From Microglena sp. YARC (lineage: Eukaryota; Chlorophyta; Chlorophyceae; Chlamydomonadales; Chlamydomonadaceae), in the NCBI GenBank assembly GCA_022414725.1, contig CM039467.1:10258924-10322923 (forward strand): a DNA stretch of 64,000 nt, read 5' to 3'. The position numbers and the translations under genes are program-made. The notes below the pieces were generated by a model that worked only from the letters and a program-made list of their open reading frames with translations, had not been told where the DNA came from and searched no databases. This document shows, piece after piece, positions 45,301-58,900 of the stretch (positions within the stretch are counted from its first letter, which is position 1; every line of letters starts with the position of its first letter).

Positions 45301-48300
45301 GGTGGTGGAGTTGTCTAAGTGTGTTGAGTGTGTGTGTGCTGTCCTCTACAGGAGGCCCCAGCAGTTGGAAGCACAGGCAGATGCTGTCCACCAGCATCAT
45401 GTTACACCACACCATCGCTGAAAGGTGCATACACCATCACCATGCGCCCCCATTCACTATTCGGGGCTAGGCCCGCCACGGGGGGAGAGGGGGGGGTGGA
45501 GGTAGAAAAGGCCAGATCATACCGGAGAGCGCCTGTGCGTGTTGTGAGTAGAAAAGGCCTTGGGCGAGGAGGCGGTTTGGTGGAGTGTGTGAGTAGAAGG
45601 CTGTGCCAAGTGGGTCAAGGCTGTGGTTTGGTAGTCTATGGATGAGGTACTTGTGGAAGGGTGGACTGGGGTACAAGGCCTGGTTGGTACCAGTGGAAGT
45701 GGATGTATGAAGTGTTTTAAGAGTTTGGTGGGATTAGTGTCAAGGTGTAGGTGTTGGTTGGGTGTTGTGGGCTGTTGTGTTGGTTGAGCTGAGTGCGGTT
45801 GTGTGAGTCAATGTGGTGTTAGTGGTGATGTTGTAGTGGTGGTGAGTTGAGTGTGATGTGGTGTGTGGTGATGGAAAGTGTGTGGTGAATGGGTTGTTTG
45901 TTTGGTGTGGTGTGGTACTGTGGTATGGTCTTGGACTGGAAAGGATAGATGGTTTGTGTTTGTGAGCATGTGAGCAGTTTGTTTTCCCGCTACCTGTTCC
46001 GATCGCTACCTGAAACCCCAATTTTGCTGAAATGTGTCGCCACCTGAGACCTGATTAGAGCAGTGATTTTTTTTTATAATTTTTAATTTTTACCTTTTAC
46101 TTTTTTACAGCAATAATAATGCTAAAACGGGGTCAAAACTAGCGATTGCTATATTTAGCGGAAATTCGAGATCTCAGCAACCAATGTGTGCTTGTGTGGT
46201 GAATGGCCATCATCAACATGACAACCACCACCATTGTTGCCACCACCACTACCATCACTACCTTCATCACAACCACCACTACCTTAATCACCACAACCAC
46301 CCGTCACCACCACTATCATTTGACCACCATCATATCCACCACCATGATTTCCGCCACCATCGTCAACATAACAACCGCAACCATAGTTACCATCACCACC
46401 ACTACCACCACCTTAATCACCACCACCTATCACCACCACCATCCATCATCACTACCACTACCACCATCACTACCACCGCAATCAATCATCAGGTAGTGGC
46501 CGCTAGGATTGACGGCCAGTCCATTAGCAGCAGACGGGCAGCAGAAAGTACAATATAACCACCACCACCATACACCACCACCACCATCATTCACCAACAC
46601 CAACAACACAAATCATTACCACCAGCATACCGGAGTAGAGAGCAACTGGTCCCTAGTTCAGGTCGATTGGACCATCATCACCATAACACTCATCACCAGC
46701 CCAAATCACACCAGCCAACCTTCCTCATTCACCACCACCACCACACCAATCATAAGAGAGGAGATTTCAGACAGGTACACACCACCACCCCTCATTCACG
46801 AAATCACCACCACCACGCCTCATTCACCAACGCAACCCACCACCCTCATTCGTGAACCAATGCCCACCACCACCCTCATTCACCACCCACCACCAACTCA
46901 GATTCCCCCACCACCCTCATCACCACCACCACACTGCCCTATCCATTCACCACCACCACACCCCCTCATTCCACCCCACCACCTACCATTCACCTTGCAT
47001 CATTTAATGTGTGATCACCAATGGAAAAGGATCCACCACATGGTAAAGTGTTCACCACCAAGGATTAAAGGTATCCCGACCTCAATTCACCACCACCACC
47101 ACCCTCATTCACCCACCACCACCACACCACTCATTCACCCACACCACCGACCACCTTGCTGTATGATCACTACCCACCCCCCCTCATTCACCCACCACCA
47201 CGTGTTCACCACCACCACCACCCTCATTCACCACCACCAACACCCTCATTCACCACCACCAAAACACCTCATTCACCCCACCCCACCAACCCGCCTCACT
47301 TCACCTCACCACACCCTCCCATTCACCACCACCAAACACCCTCAGTTCACCACCACATACACCACCTCATTTCACCACCACCACCACCAACACAGCTCAT
47401 TCACCCACCACAAACCACCCTCAATATCCAACCACGCAATCAACCCATCAGCGATCTCACCCACCAATGCCAGCCCACCCTCATTCACCACCACCGACGC
47501 ACCGGCGCAACGCGGATACATGACACACACCATCCACCACAAGCTCACCCAAACAAAAGAAGCACACAAAATCATCACCGCGCAATCCAAGCATACACGG
47601 AATAAAGTAGCGAGCAACTGGTCCCTAGGCAGGCGCGGCTGACGATGCGGATGAGTTGTTGGGCAGCTAGATGACCAACCAAGTCCCGGAGCAGCAGAGT
47701 TATATACCACTACCACCATACACCCCCACCACCATCATCACCACCACCAACACCAAACATAAATCATCACCGCCAGCATACCGGAAAGTAGCGAGCAACT
47801 GGTCCCAGGTAGTCGGTGACGATCTGTGCAGTTGGCAGATAGGATGACCAGCCAGTCCCGGAGCAGCAGGCGAGCAGCAGAGGGTCCCTTGCTGCGAGCG
47901 GCTCTCATGATTTTTGCATTAGCACGGCCACACAGCTCTGTGTTGGCGCCGATGTACAAGTCCAGAGGTGTCTTGGCCACTTCCAGCTGCAGAGGAGGTG
48001 GAGAGGGGTGAAAGGGGTGAGGTGGTGTGTGTGTGTGTGGTTGGTCGGTGTGGGGGTGGGTGTGGTGTTGGTGGGGTGGGTGGTGGGTGTGAGGGGTGGG
48101 GTGGGTGGTGGGGGGGCGTCTTGGTGGTGGGTGGGGTGTGTGTGGTGGGTGGGGGTGGCCCGGGGGGACGTCTTTTCACTCGACAGCTCTATGATGTTTT
48201 GCATTAGCACAGCCACGACGGCCTCTGTGTAGTGCTGGCTGTACAAGTCAGGGGCGTCTTGGCCACTTCCAGCTGCAGAGGGAGGGGTCAGGGTTGATGA

Positions 48301-51300
48301 GGTGAGGAGCCCGGTAAGGGGGACGGAGGGGTGGGTGGGGGTTCTTGTTGCAGTCGGGCCTGTCTTTTGTCTAGGTCTTCAGGGGGGGGGGGAGAGAGGA
48401 GGCAGGGGGGCTGGGAGGGGGGAGGGGCAGCGGTGAAGAGGTAGGGGTGTTGGCGCCGGTGTAAAGCACAGGGATGTCTTGGACACCTCAAGCTGCATAG
48501 GGAGGGGTCAGTTCGTAATGAGGAGGGGTGGGAGAGGTCGTGGAGTGTATAGGAGTGTGTGGGGGGGGGGGATGGAGGGATCACTTGCATTGCATTCGCA
48601 CCACAAGTGTCAAAACCTTGCATCCACCAAACATGTATAGGGCGGCACAACTATGATATCATATACATATATTGATGATCATATGTACGATATCATATGA
48701 TATCCCTATCATATGATGCCGGTGGCGGTTATCTTGACCAGTAACTTTGGCCTGGGGGAGTGAGATAAATCATATGATATTAAATATGATAGTTTGTGTA
48801 TGGGTATCATATTGATATCATACTCGTTTTTGGTCAGCACATCAATATGATTGCCGTTCGCCTAAGCATGTAGCATCCATTTCCGCCTAAATGATTTCAA
48901 CACCCGCTTAACAAATTAGCCGCACCACTGTTTTGATACTTGACATTCTATTACCAGTCGCAACCTTGCACCCAATTGCAATTGCAAGATTATAAACACA
49001 GTATAAGCATGTAAGCTATTATAAGCTGATTGTCTCTTACTACCTTGCGTCGTAGGGCGGTGTTTCTAAGACAACTAGTCAATCTTGCACCACATTGTAT
49101 GTTGCTACATCAGCTTAAATGGATTAACGCGTCAAAATAATTACACACCAAACACTATTTGCTACTTGCATACTACTTAATATCTCACACCCTTGCACCC
49201 ACCTTGTATGTTTGCAACCTCAAATGGCGTTGTATTACATCACAGAAGCTACCGCCCCCTAAGTCACCACCGACTAGCTAAGGGTCCGCCCTACTACGCT
49301 ACCGCCCTAGCGCACCGCCTATCTACCGCCCTATATACTGCCCAATCTACCGCCCTATCTACCGCCCTAGCTACCGCCCTATCTGACCACCCTTGCTACC
49401 GCTGCCTAGCAAGCCCTAGCTACCACCCTAGCTACCGCCTTAGCTACCGCAGCCATCGCAACCCGCGCCTAGCTACCGCTCCTAGCAACCGCTCTAGCTA
49501 CCGCCCTAGGCTACCACCCTATTTTCTACCGCCCTAGCTACCGTCCTACTACCGCCCTAGCTTACCGCCCTAGCTACCACCACTGCTTGTTACATGGCCG
49601 CTGCTACTAGCCACACCCTTTTCACTTCCTCGCACCCATTTTGTATGTTGCTAACCTCAACCGGCGTTATAACATGAGGCAGAAGCTAGCGCCCTGGCCA
49701 CCACCACTAGCTAGCGCTCTTGCTACTGCCTTTGCTACCGCCCTTGCTACCGCACTTGCTACCGCACTTGCTGGATCGCCCTGGGTGCTACCGCCTTGTT
49801 ATGTGCCCTCTAACTACTAGTCCTTCGACAGCCCACTACTATTGTATTTGTGCACACAACAAATACATGACGTACATTGAATCAGCACACCCTTACACCC
49901 ACCTTTTTATGTTTGTGACCTCAGACTACGTTGCAACATGAGGTGGAAGCTAGCGCCCTTGCCACCACTGCTAGGTGTTTCCCCAGGCTCATCATCAGGA
50001 ACCACAACAGTGTGCTTGTCACTTAACACACTGATAACTAGTTTTGGTACACCATAACGGCGTATGGCGTCAGCATACTAGCACACCCTGTGCACTCCCA
50101 CCTTGTATGTTGCAACCCCCAGCCTGCGTGTAAACATCAAGCGAAGCTAAACCCCTCTAGCTACCGCCGCCTACCTACCGCTGCTGCTAGGTACGCGCCC
50201 TCTCCTACTGCTCGCACCCTTGCACCCACCTTGTATGTTGCCACCCTCAGCCTGTGTAATTGACGCTAAGATAATTAAACACCACCACATTTTGCTACAT
50301 GCATTATAATGCTAGTCACACCCTTGCACCCACCTTGTATGTTGCTACCCTCAGCCTGCGTGCTGTAACATGGCCGGTGGAAGCTAGCACCCTTGCCACC
50401 ACTGCTAGATGTATCTTCAGGCTCCTCAACCGGGACCACAACACTTACACACTGATACTAGGTTTTTGTACACCATAACTGATGGCGTCAGCTATGCTAG
50501 CCACACCCTTGCACCCACCTTGTATGTTGCTACCCTCAGCCTGCGTTGTAACACGAGGCGAAAGCTAGCGCCCTTGCCACCACTGCTAGATGCATCCTCA
50601 GATTCCTCAACAGGGACAACAACAGTGTACTGAAATGCAACCTGCACACACGGTATAGATGGGTTTAGAGAGATGTATATTTTGGGGAGGGGGGAAGGGG
50701 GCATGTGTTGGGTTAACTTGATGCATGGGCTCCTCAACAGGGACCACAACGGTGTACTGAAAATGCAACCTGCCACACACGGTATAAGATGGGTTTAAGA
50801 GAGATGTTTTTTTGTGTGTTGGTTGGTGGTTGCGGTGGTGGTGCGGGGGGGGGGGGGGGGGGGAATATTTTGGCCTAATTGATGCATCTGAGGCTCACCA
50901 ACAGGGACCACAACAGTGTACTGAAATGCAACCTGGGTGTGTGTGGGGGGTGGGATTGAACTTGGGCTGGGGAAAGCTTGGGTTAAATTGGGCTAGGTTG
51001 GCTTTGTTTTGATTTCTTGACTGCATCAGGCTCACCAACTGGGACCCACAACGGTGTGCTAAAATTAACCTGGTGTGTTGTAGGGGGTGGGATTGAACTT
51101 GGGTTAAATTGGGCTAGGTTGGGTTTGTTTGGGATTTCTTGATGCATCAGGCTCACCCACAGGGACCACAACGGTGTACTGAAATGTAACCTGGGTGTGT
51201 GTGGGGGGTGGGATTGAACTTGGGTTAAATTGGGCTAGGTTGGGTTTGTTGGGATTTCTTGATGCATCAGGCTCACCCACAGGACCACAACGGTTGTACT

Positions 51301-54300
51301 GAAATTAACCTGGTGTTGTGTGGGCGTGGGATTGAACTTGGGTTAAATTGGGCTAGGTTGGCTTTGTTTTGATCTCTTGATGCATCAGGCTCACCCACAG
51401 GGACCACAACGGTGTACTGAAATGTAACCTGGGTGTGTGTGGGGGGTGGGATTGAACTTGGTTAAAATTGGCTGGTTGGGTTTGTTTGGGATTTCTTGAT
51501 GGCATCAGGCTCACCCACAGGGCCACAACGGTGTGCTGAAATGTAACCTGGTGTTGTGGGGGGGGTGGGATTGAACTTGGGTTAAATTGGGCTAGGTTGG
51601 CTTTGTTTTGATCTCTTGATGCATCAGGCTCACCCACAGGGACCACAACGGTGTGCTAAAATGTAACCTGGGTGTGTGTGGGTACTACACACACACACCC
51701 ACTAGCAACAACATTACCTGTACAGCCGGTGTGTGGTTTTGGGGCAGCTGCCCGGACTCAAACACGGCACTCTTGTCAAAATCAAAGTCAACTATGAAGG
51801 TATCCGCACCATCCGCACTGTCAAACCACCATCACCACTTTACCACCCCCTACCACTACCCGCCCCCCCAACACACACACACACACACACCTACCACTAC
51901 CTCCCCAACCCCCACTAGCAACTTTCATACCTGTACAACCGGCGTGTGGTTCTGTGACAGCTCCCCCGACTCAAACACGGCGCCCTTGTCAAAGTCAAAA
52001 TCAAAAGCTAAGGTACCATCACCATCACCACCTACCCCCACCACCACCCAACCCCCTCCACCACCCAACACACACACACCTATCCCACCCCCACTAGCAA
52101 CAAACTGACCTGTACGACTGGGGTGTGGTTCTGCGATATCTCCCCGGACTCAAACACGGCGCCCTTGTCAAATTCAAAGTCAAAGGCAAAGGTATCTGTA
52201 CTATCAACCACCATCACCACTTTACCCCCCCCACACACCCACCCACCCACACACACACAACACAAACACAACCTACCACTAACCACACACACACCGACTA
52301 GCAACTTTCATACCTGTACAACAGGTGTTGGTTTTGGGACAGCTCCCCCGGACTCAAACACGGCGCGTGGATAGTGGTAGGGATAAAGTGCTAGTGCTGG
52401 TGGTGAGTGTGTGTGTGTGGGGGGGGGGGGGGGGGGGATACATCACGACATAGATATTACTGCCTTACCTGTACAACCGGCGTGTGGTTTTGGGACAGCT
52501 CCCCGGACTCAAACACGGCGCCCTTGTCAAAGTCGAAGTCAACAGCAAAGGTACATGCGCTATCAGCAACACCACCACCATCTCCTTATCACCCACCACC
52601 ACACCAACAACCCCACTAGCAACAACCTTACCTGTACAACCGGCGTGTGGTTTTGGGACAGCTCCCCGGACTCGAACACGGCCCCCTTGTCAAAGTCGAA
52701 GTCAACAGCAAAGGTATCAGCGCTATCAGCGGCGATGACGTGGTGCAGATTTGGGATGGAGGGATCGGAGTAGAGTCGTCCGTAGAAGCGAACGGGCTTC
52801 AAGACAGGGGTGGTGCGAATTCGGAGGAGGCCAGAGCTGGCGTGCAGACCACTCAACCGCCGGTACATGTCCTGGGTGGTTGGAGAGTAAGGCAAGGGAA
52901 GAGAAGGGGGTAAGGGGTCTACTTGAGGGAGAGAAGGGGAGATGGGAAGGGGAGGAGAGGGGGGGGGGGGGGTAAGGGTCTGATGGGAGGGAGGGATTAA
53001 GGGGGGAGGGGGGGGAAGTGTACAGCATATGTGGTGCAGATTTGGATGGAGGGATCAGAGTAGACGTCCGTAGAAGCGAACGGGCTTCAAGACAGGGGTG
53101 GTGCGAATGCGGAGAAGCCAGAGCTGCATGCAGACCACTCAATCGTCTGGTACATGTCCTGTGCAGGGGCCGGTATGATGGTGAATAGGAAAGGGGGGGG
53201 GGGGGGGGGGGGGCGTGTGTGGTGGTGTGCGGTGGTGCGAATTTGGAGAAGGCCAGAGCTTGCTTGCAGGTCACTCAATGGACGGTACATTTCCTGTGGT
53301 ATGGGCGAATGGGTAAGCCACAGGAAGGAAAGGGGTTGGGGTTAAGGACGAGAAGGGGGGGGGGGAGGTATGGGGGAGAGAGAAAGGAGGTGGATGGAGG
53401 TTAAAGCGAGGGGAGGTAGGGGGCGGTGGGGGGTGGGGGGGAGGTACAGCAACCGTGTTGAGCTGGTGCAGATTTGGGATGGAGGGATCGGTAGAGGCGT
53501 CCATAGAAGCGAACGGGCTTCTACACAGGGGTGGTGTGCGAATTCGGAGAAGGCCAGAACTAGCATGCAGACCACTCAATCGTCGGTACATGTCCTTTGC
53601 ATGGAAAGTCGGGTGGATGGAAAGGTGTGTTTTGGGGGGGGATGGGGGTGGGGGGGAATTGGAGAAGCCAGAGCTAGTGTGCAGACCACTGAATCGTCGG
53701 TACATGTCCTGTTGCAGGCCGGTTATGACGGGTGAAGGGAAGGGGGGGGGGGGGGGGGGGGGGGGGGGGTATATTATTTTTACTTTTATGTATTTTATCG
53801 TACCTGCGGCAACGCAGAATCATTTTTTAATGATTATATCATTTTTTTTAATACGTAGTTACTATATTATTTGTGTGCATCACTTATTGTAACGCACTGC
53901 GGGAACGCAGAATCATTTTGTATGTGTATACAATTTTTGTTATATACGTAGTTACTATATTATTTGTGTCTATTATTTATTGTAACGCACCTGCGGCAAC
54001 GCAGAATCATTTTGTATGTGTATACAATTTTTGTTATATACGTAGTTACTATATTATTTGTGTCTATTATTTATTGTAACGCACCTGCGGCAACGCAGAG
54101 TCGTTTTGTATGTGTATACAATTTTTGTTATATACGTAGTTACTATACTATTTGTGTATATTATTTATTGTAACGCACCTGCGGCAACGCAGAATCATTT
54201 TGTATGTGTATACAATTTTTTATATATACGTAGTTACTATATTATTTGTGTCTATTATTTATTGTAACGCACCTGCGGCAACGCAGAATCATTTTGTATG

Positions 54301-55862
54301 TGTATACAATTTTTTTTATATACGTAGTTACTATATTATTTGTGTCTATTATTTATTGTAACGCACCTGCGGCAACGCAGAATCATTTTGTATGTGTATA
54401 TCATTTTTTTTGTGTATACAATTTTTTATTTTTTAAAACTTAGTTACTATATTATTTGTGTGCATCAGTTATTGTAACGCACCTGCGGCGACGCAGAATC
54501 ATTTATTTGTGTGTATACCATTTATTTATTTATGTTTACGTAGTTACTATATTATTTGTGTGTATTATTTATTGTAACGCGCCTGGGGCAACGCAGAATC
54601 ATTTATTTGTGTGTATTATTATTGTAACGTACCTGCGACAACGCATCTATTTATCTATTATTATTGTGTATTTATTAAATATTTTTTTATGTAGTGATTT
54701 ATGTATCGTACGCACTGTGGCCACGCAGATTCATATGTGCTGGGGTATTTACTATTTATCTATTATTATTATGCATTTATTAAATAATTTGTATGTATTA
54801 TACCTGCCTGCGTCAACACAGATTCGTCTGTGCTGAGGTACTTATTATTTATCTACTATTATTGTGTATTAATTATATTATTTTGATGCATTGATTTATT
54901 TATTTACTCTCTCCACCTGCGGCAACGTAGATTCATCAGTGCTGTGCTACTAAAATGCATGTTTTACTTTTGCATATTATTGTTTATTTATCAATATCCA
55001 TTATTTTATTTTAAAGTTTTTTATTATCTATTATATTGCACCTGCGGCAAAGCAGATTTACTTGTAATATTATTATACCATTCATTTATGCATTAAAATT
55101 TATAAAAAATATAAAAAATATATTGTATTAGTATTTGCATTTATTGTATCGTACCTGCGGCAATGCAGATTCATCTGTGCTGGGGGGTTCATTATCCACA
55201 AATTATTTCGCATTCTTATATATAGATTGATTGCTTTATTGAATCAACTTGAGGCATCGCAGATTCATCTGTGGAACTACTATTCATTTATTATATTTGC
55301 AAATTATGTAATATTATATACAATATCAATTCGATGCATTTATTATTTATTGTATCGTACCTGCGACAATGCAGATTTGTTTTTAATATTATTATACCAT
55401 TAATATATATAATTAATATGTACTATATTATTATATGTACTTATATTATCGTACCTGCGGCAATGCAGATTCATCTGTGCTGGGGTGTTTATTATATATT
55501 TATTATAATTATGTAATAAATTATATGAATTTTTTTATATTAATATTTATTTTATCATACATGCGGCAAAGCAGATTTATTTTGTTTACTATTACACCAT
55601 TCATATATTTATTAATATATATTATATTATTATATGTATTTGTTTTATAGTACCTGCGGCAATGCAGATTCATCTGTGCTGGGGTACAAGTACATCGCCC
55701 CTCCTGTGCTGTTACTAATAGGCTCCAGAATAGGCAAGCCCACGGCTGATGAGCTGATGGCGTACAAGTCGATGCACACACCCAGGGATGCGGCAGCCAC
55801 AGCAGCCTGCTCGTAAAACATGCGCGTCTCCGGGCTCACGTCCTGCACAGCGATGACAGAAA

Positions 55863-55930
<68 letters not shown>

Positions 55931-58900
55931 GATGTGTGTGTGGATGTGTGTGTGTGTGTGTGTTGGCAACAGCAGTGACAGAAACACATGTTAGAGTGTT
56001 GGTGTCTACGGGTGTTAGTGTGTTGGTGTCAGGTGGAAGTGGGTGGGTGGGTGTTAGTGTGTTGATGTGTGTGTGACAGATGTAAGAGCTGATTGCATAC
56101 GAGTCGATGCACACACCCAGGGAGGCGGCGGCGACGGCGGCCTGCTCATAAAACATGCGCGTCTCAGGGCACAGGTCCTGGGTGTGGGCGGGTGTTGGTG
56201 GGTGGTTATCAGTGTGTGGGTGTAAGTGTGTGGGTGTTAGTGTGAGGGTGACAGATGTATGAGCTGATTGCGTACAAGTCGATGCACACACCCAGGGAGG
56301 CGGCGGCGACAGCGGCCTGCTCATAAAACATGCGCGTCTCAGGGCACAGGTCCTGGGTGTGGGCGGGTGTTGGTGGGTGGTTATCAGTGTGTGGGTGTAA
56401 GTGTGTGGGTGTTAGTGTGAGGGTGACAGATGTATGCGCTGATTGCGTACAAGTCGATGCACACACCCAGGGAGGCGGCGGCGACGGCGGCCTGCTCATA
56501 AAACATGTGCGTCTCGGGGCTCACATCCTGGGTGAAGGTGGGGGTTCAATGGGTTTAGGTGGGTGTAGGTGGGTGTGGGTGTTAGTGTGTGGGTGTGCAT
56601 GTAGTGGCGGCCACAGCAGCCTGCTCATAAAACATGCGCATCTCCGGGCTCACGTCCTGGTTAAAGGTGGGTGTTCGGTGAGTGTAAGTGGTTGTGGGTG
56701 GGTGTAGGTGGGTGTAGGTGGGTGTGGGTGGGTGTTTGGTTGGTTTGATTGGGTGTTGGTGGGTGCTAGGTGGGTGTAGGTGGGTGATGGTGGTTGTGGG
56801 TGGGTGTCCGGTGGGTGTAGGTGGGCCTTAGTGTGTGTGTAGTGGGCAGCAACAGCAGCCTGCTCATAAAACATGCGCGTCTCATGGCTCATGTCCTGGA
56901 TGTAGGTGGGTGTTCGGTGTGTGTTCGGTGTGTGTAGGTGTGGATGGGTGTACATCGGTGGGGGTGGATGTAAGTGGGTGAAGGTGGGTGATGATGGGAG
57001 GCAACAGCAGCCTGCTCATAAAAGATGTGAGTCTCAGGGCCCATGCCCTGGGTGTAGGTGGGTGTAGGTGGGTGTTAAGTGGGTGCAGGTGTGTGTTCGG
57101 TGGGTGTAGGTGTGTGTTCGGTGGGTGTAGGTGGGTGTTTGGTGGGTGTAGGTGGGTACTCGGTGGGTGCAGGTGTGTGTTCGTTGGGTGCAGGTGTGTG
57201 TTCGGTGGGTGTAGGTGTGTGTTCGGTGGGTGTAGGTGTGTGTTCGGTGGGTGAAGGTGGGTGTAGGTGGGTGTAGGTGGGTGTTGGTGGGTGTAGGTGG
57301 GTGTAGGTGGGTGTAGGTGGGTGTTTGTTGGGTGTAGGTGGGTGTAGGTGGGTGTAGGTGGGCATTCGGTTAGTGTAGGTGGGCGTTCGGTGAGTGTAGG
57401 TGGGCGTTCGGTAAGTGTAGGTGGGTGTTCGGTGGATGTAGGTGGGTGTTTGGTGGGTGTAGGTGGGTGCTCGGTGGGTGTAGGTGTGTGTTCGTTGGGT
57501 GCAGGTGTGTGTTCGGTGGGTGTAAGTGTGTGTTCGGTGGGTGTAGGTGTGTGTTAAGTGGGTGCAGGTGTGTGATCGGTGGGTGTAGGTGTGTGTTCGG
57601 TGGGTGTAGGTGTGTGTTCGGTGGGTGTTGGTGGGTGTAGGTGTGTGTTAAGTGGGTGCAGGTGTGTGATTGGTGGGTGTAGGTGGGTGTAGGTGGGCGT
57701 TCGTTGGGTGTAGGTGGTTGTTCGGTGGGTGTAGGTGGGCGTTCGGTGGGTGTAGGTGGGCGTTCGGTGGGTGTAGGTGTGTGTAGGTGGGTGTAAGTGG
57801 GTGTTCGGTGGGTGCCGGTGGGTGTAGGTGTGTGTTCGTGGGTGTAGGTGGGTGTAGGTGGGTGTTAGGTGGGTGTTCGGTGGGTGCAGGTGGGTGCTTG
57901 GTGGGTGTAGGTGTGTGTTCGGTGGGTGTAGGTGGGTGTTCGGTGGGTGTAGGTGGGTGTCCGGTGGGTGCAGGTGGGTGTTCGGTGGGTGTAGGTGGGT
58001 GTAGGTGTGTGTTCGGTGGGTGTAGGTGGGTGTTCGGTGGGTGTAGGTGGGTGTTCGGTGGGTGTAGGTGGGTGCTGGTGGGTGTAGGTGGGTGTTCGGT
58101 GGGTGTAGGGTGGGTGTAGGTGTGTGTTCGGTGTTGTAGGTGGGTGTCCGGTGGGGTAGGTGTGTGTTCGGTGGGTGTAGGTGGGTGTAGGTGTGTGTTC
58201 GGTGGGTGTAGGTGTGTGTTCAGTGTGTGTAGGTGTGTGTAGGTGTGTGTTCAGTGTGTGTAGGTGTGTATATGTGTGTGTTCGGTGGGTGTAGGTGTGT
58301 GTTCAGTGGGTGTAGGTGGGTGTAGGTGGGTGTCGGTGGGTGTTCATTGGGTGTAGGTGGTTGTTCGGTGGGTGTAGGTGGGTGTTTGGTAAGTGTAGGT
58401 GGGCGTTCGGAGACTGTAGGTGGGTGTAGGTGGGTCCTCGGTGGGTGTAGGTGGTTGTTCGGTGGGTGTAGGTGGGCGTTCGGTAAGTTAAGGTGTGTAT
58501 TTGGTGGGTGTAGGTGTGTATTCGGTGGGTGTAGGTGGGTGTAGGTGGGTGTAGGTGGGTGTAGGTGGGTGTAGGTGGGTGTAGGTGGTTGTTCGGTAAG
58601 TGTAGGTGGGTGTTTGGTGGGTGTAGGTGTGTGTTCGGTGGGTGTAGGTGTGTGTTTGGTGGGTGTAGGTGGGTGTAGGTGGGTGTAGGTGTGTGTTTGG
58701 TGGGTGTAGGTGTGTGTTTGGTGGGTGTAGGTGGGTGTAGGTGGGTGTAGGTGTGGGTTTGGTGGGTGTAGGTGTGTGTTTTGGTGGGGTGTAGGTGGGT
58801 GTAGGTGGGTGTAGGTGTGTGTGTTGTTTGGTGGGTGTAGGTGTGTGTTTGGTGGGTGTAGGTGGGTGTAGGTGGGTGTAGGTGTGTGTTTGGTGGGTGT

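Noticed and set aside
46509..47642. 377-codon His/Pro/Thr-rich frame on the plus strand
   Set aside because: It is a translation of the CCACCA repeat antisense to SEC24, and only the exon-5 decoys in it are meaningful.
53886..54470. CRISPR-like regularly spaced repeats (94-bp period)
   Set aside because: The spacers are as conserved as the repeats, the locus is eukaryotic and the core is the SEC24 exon-2 end with its splice donor.
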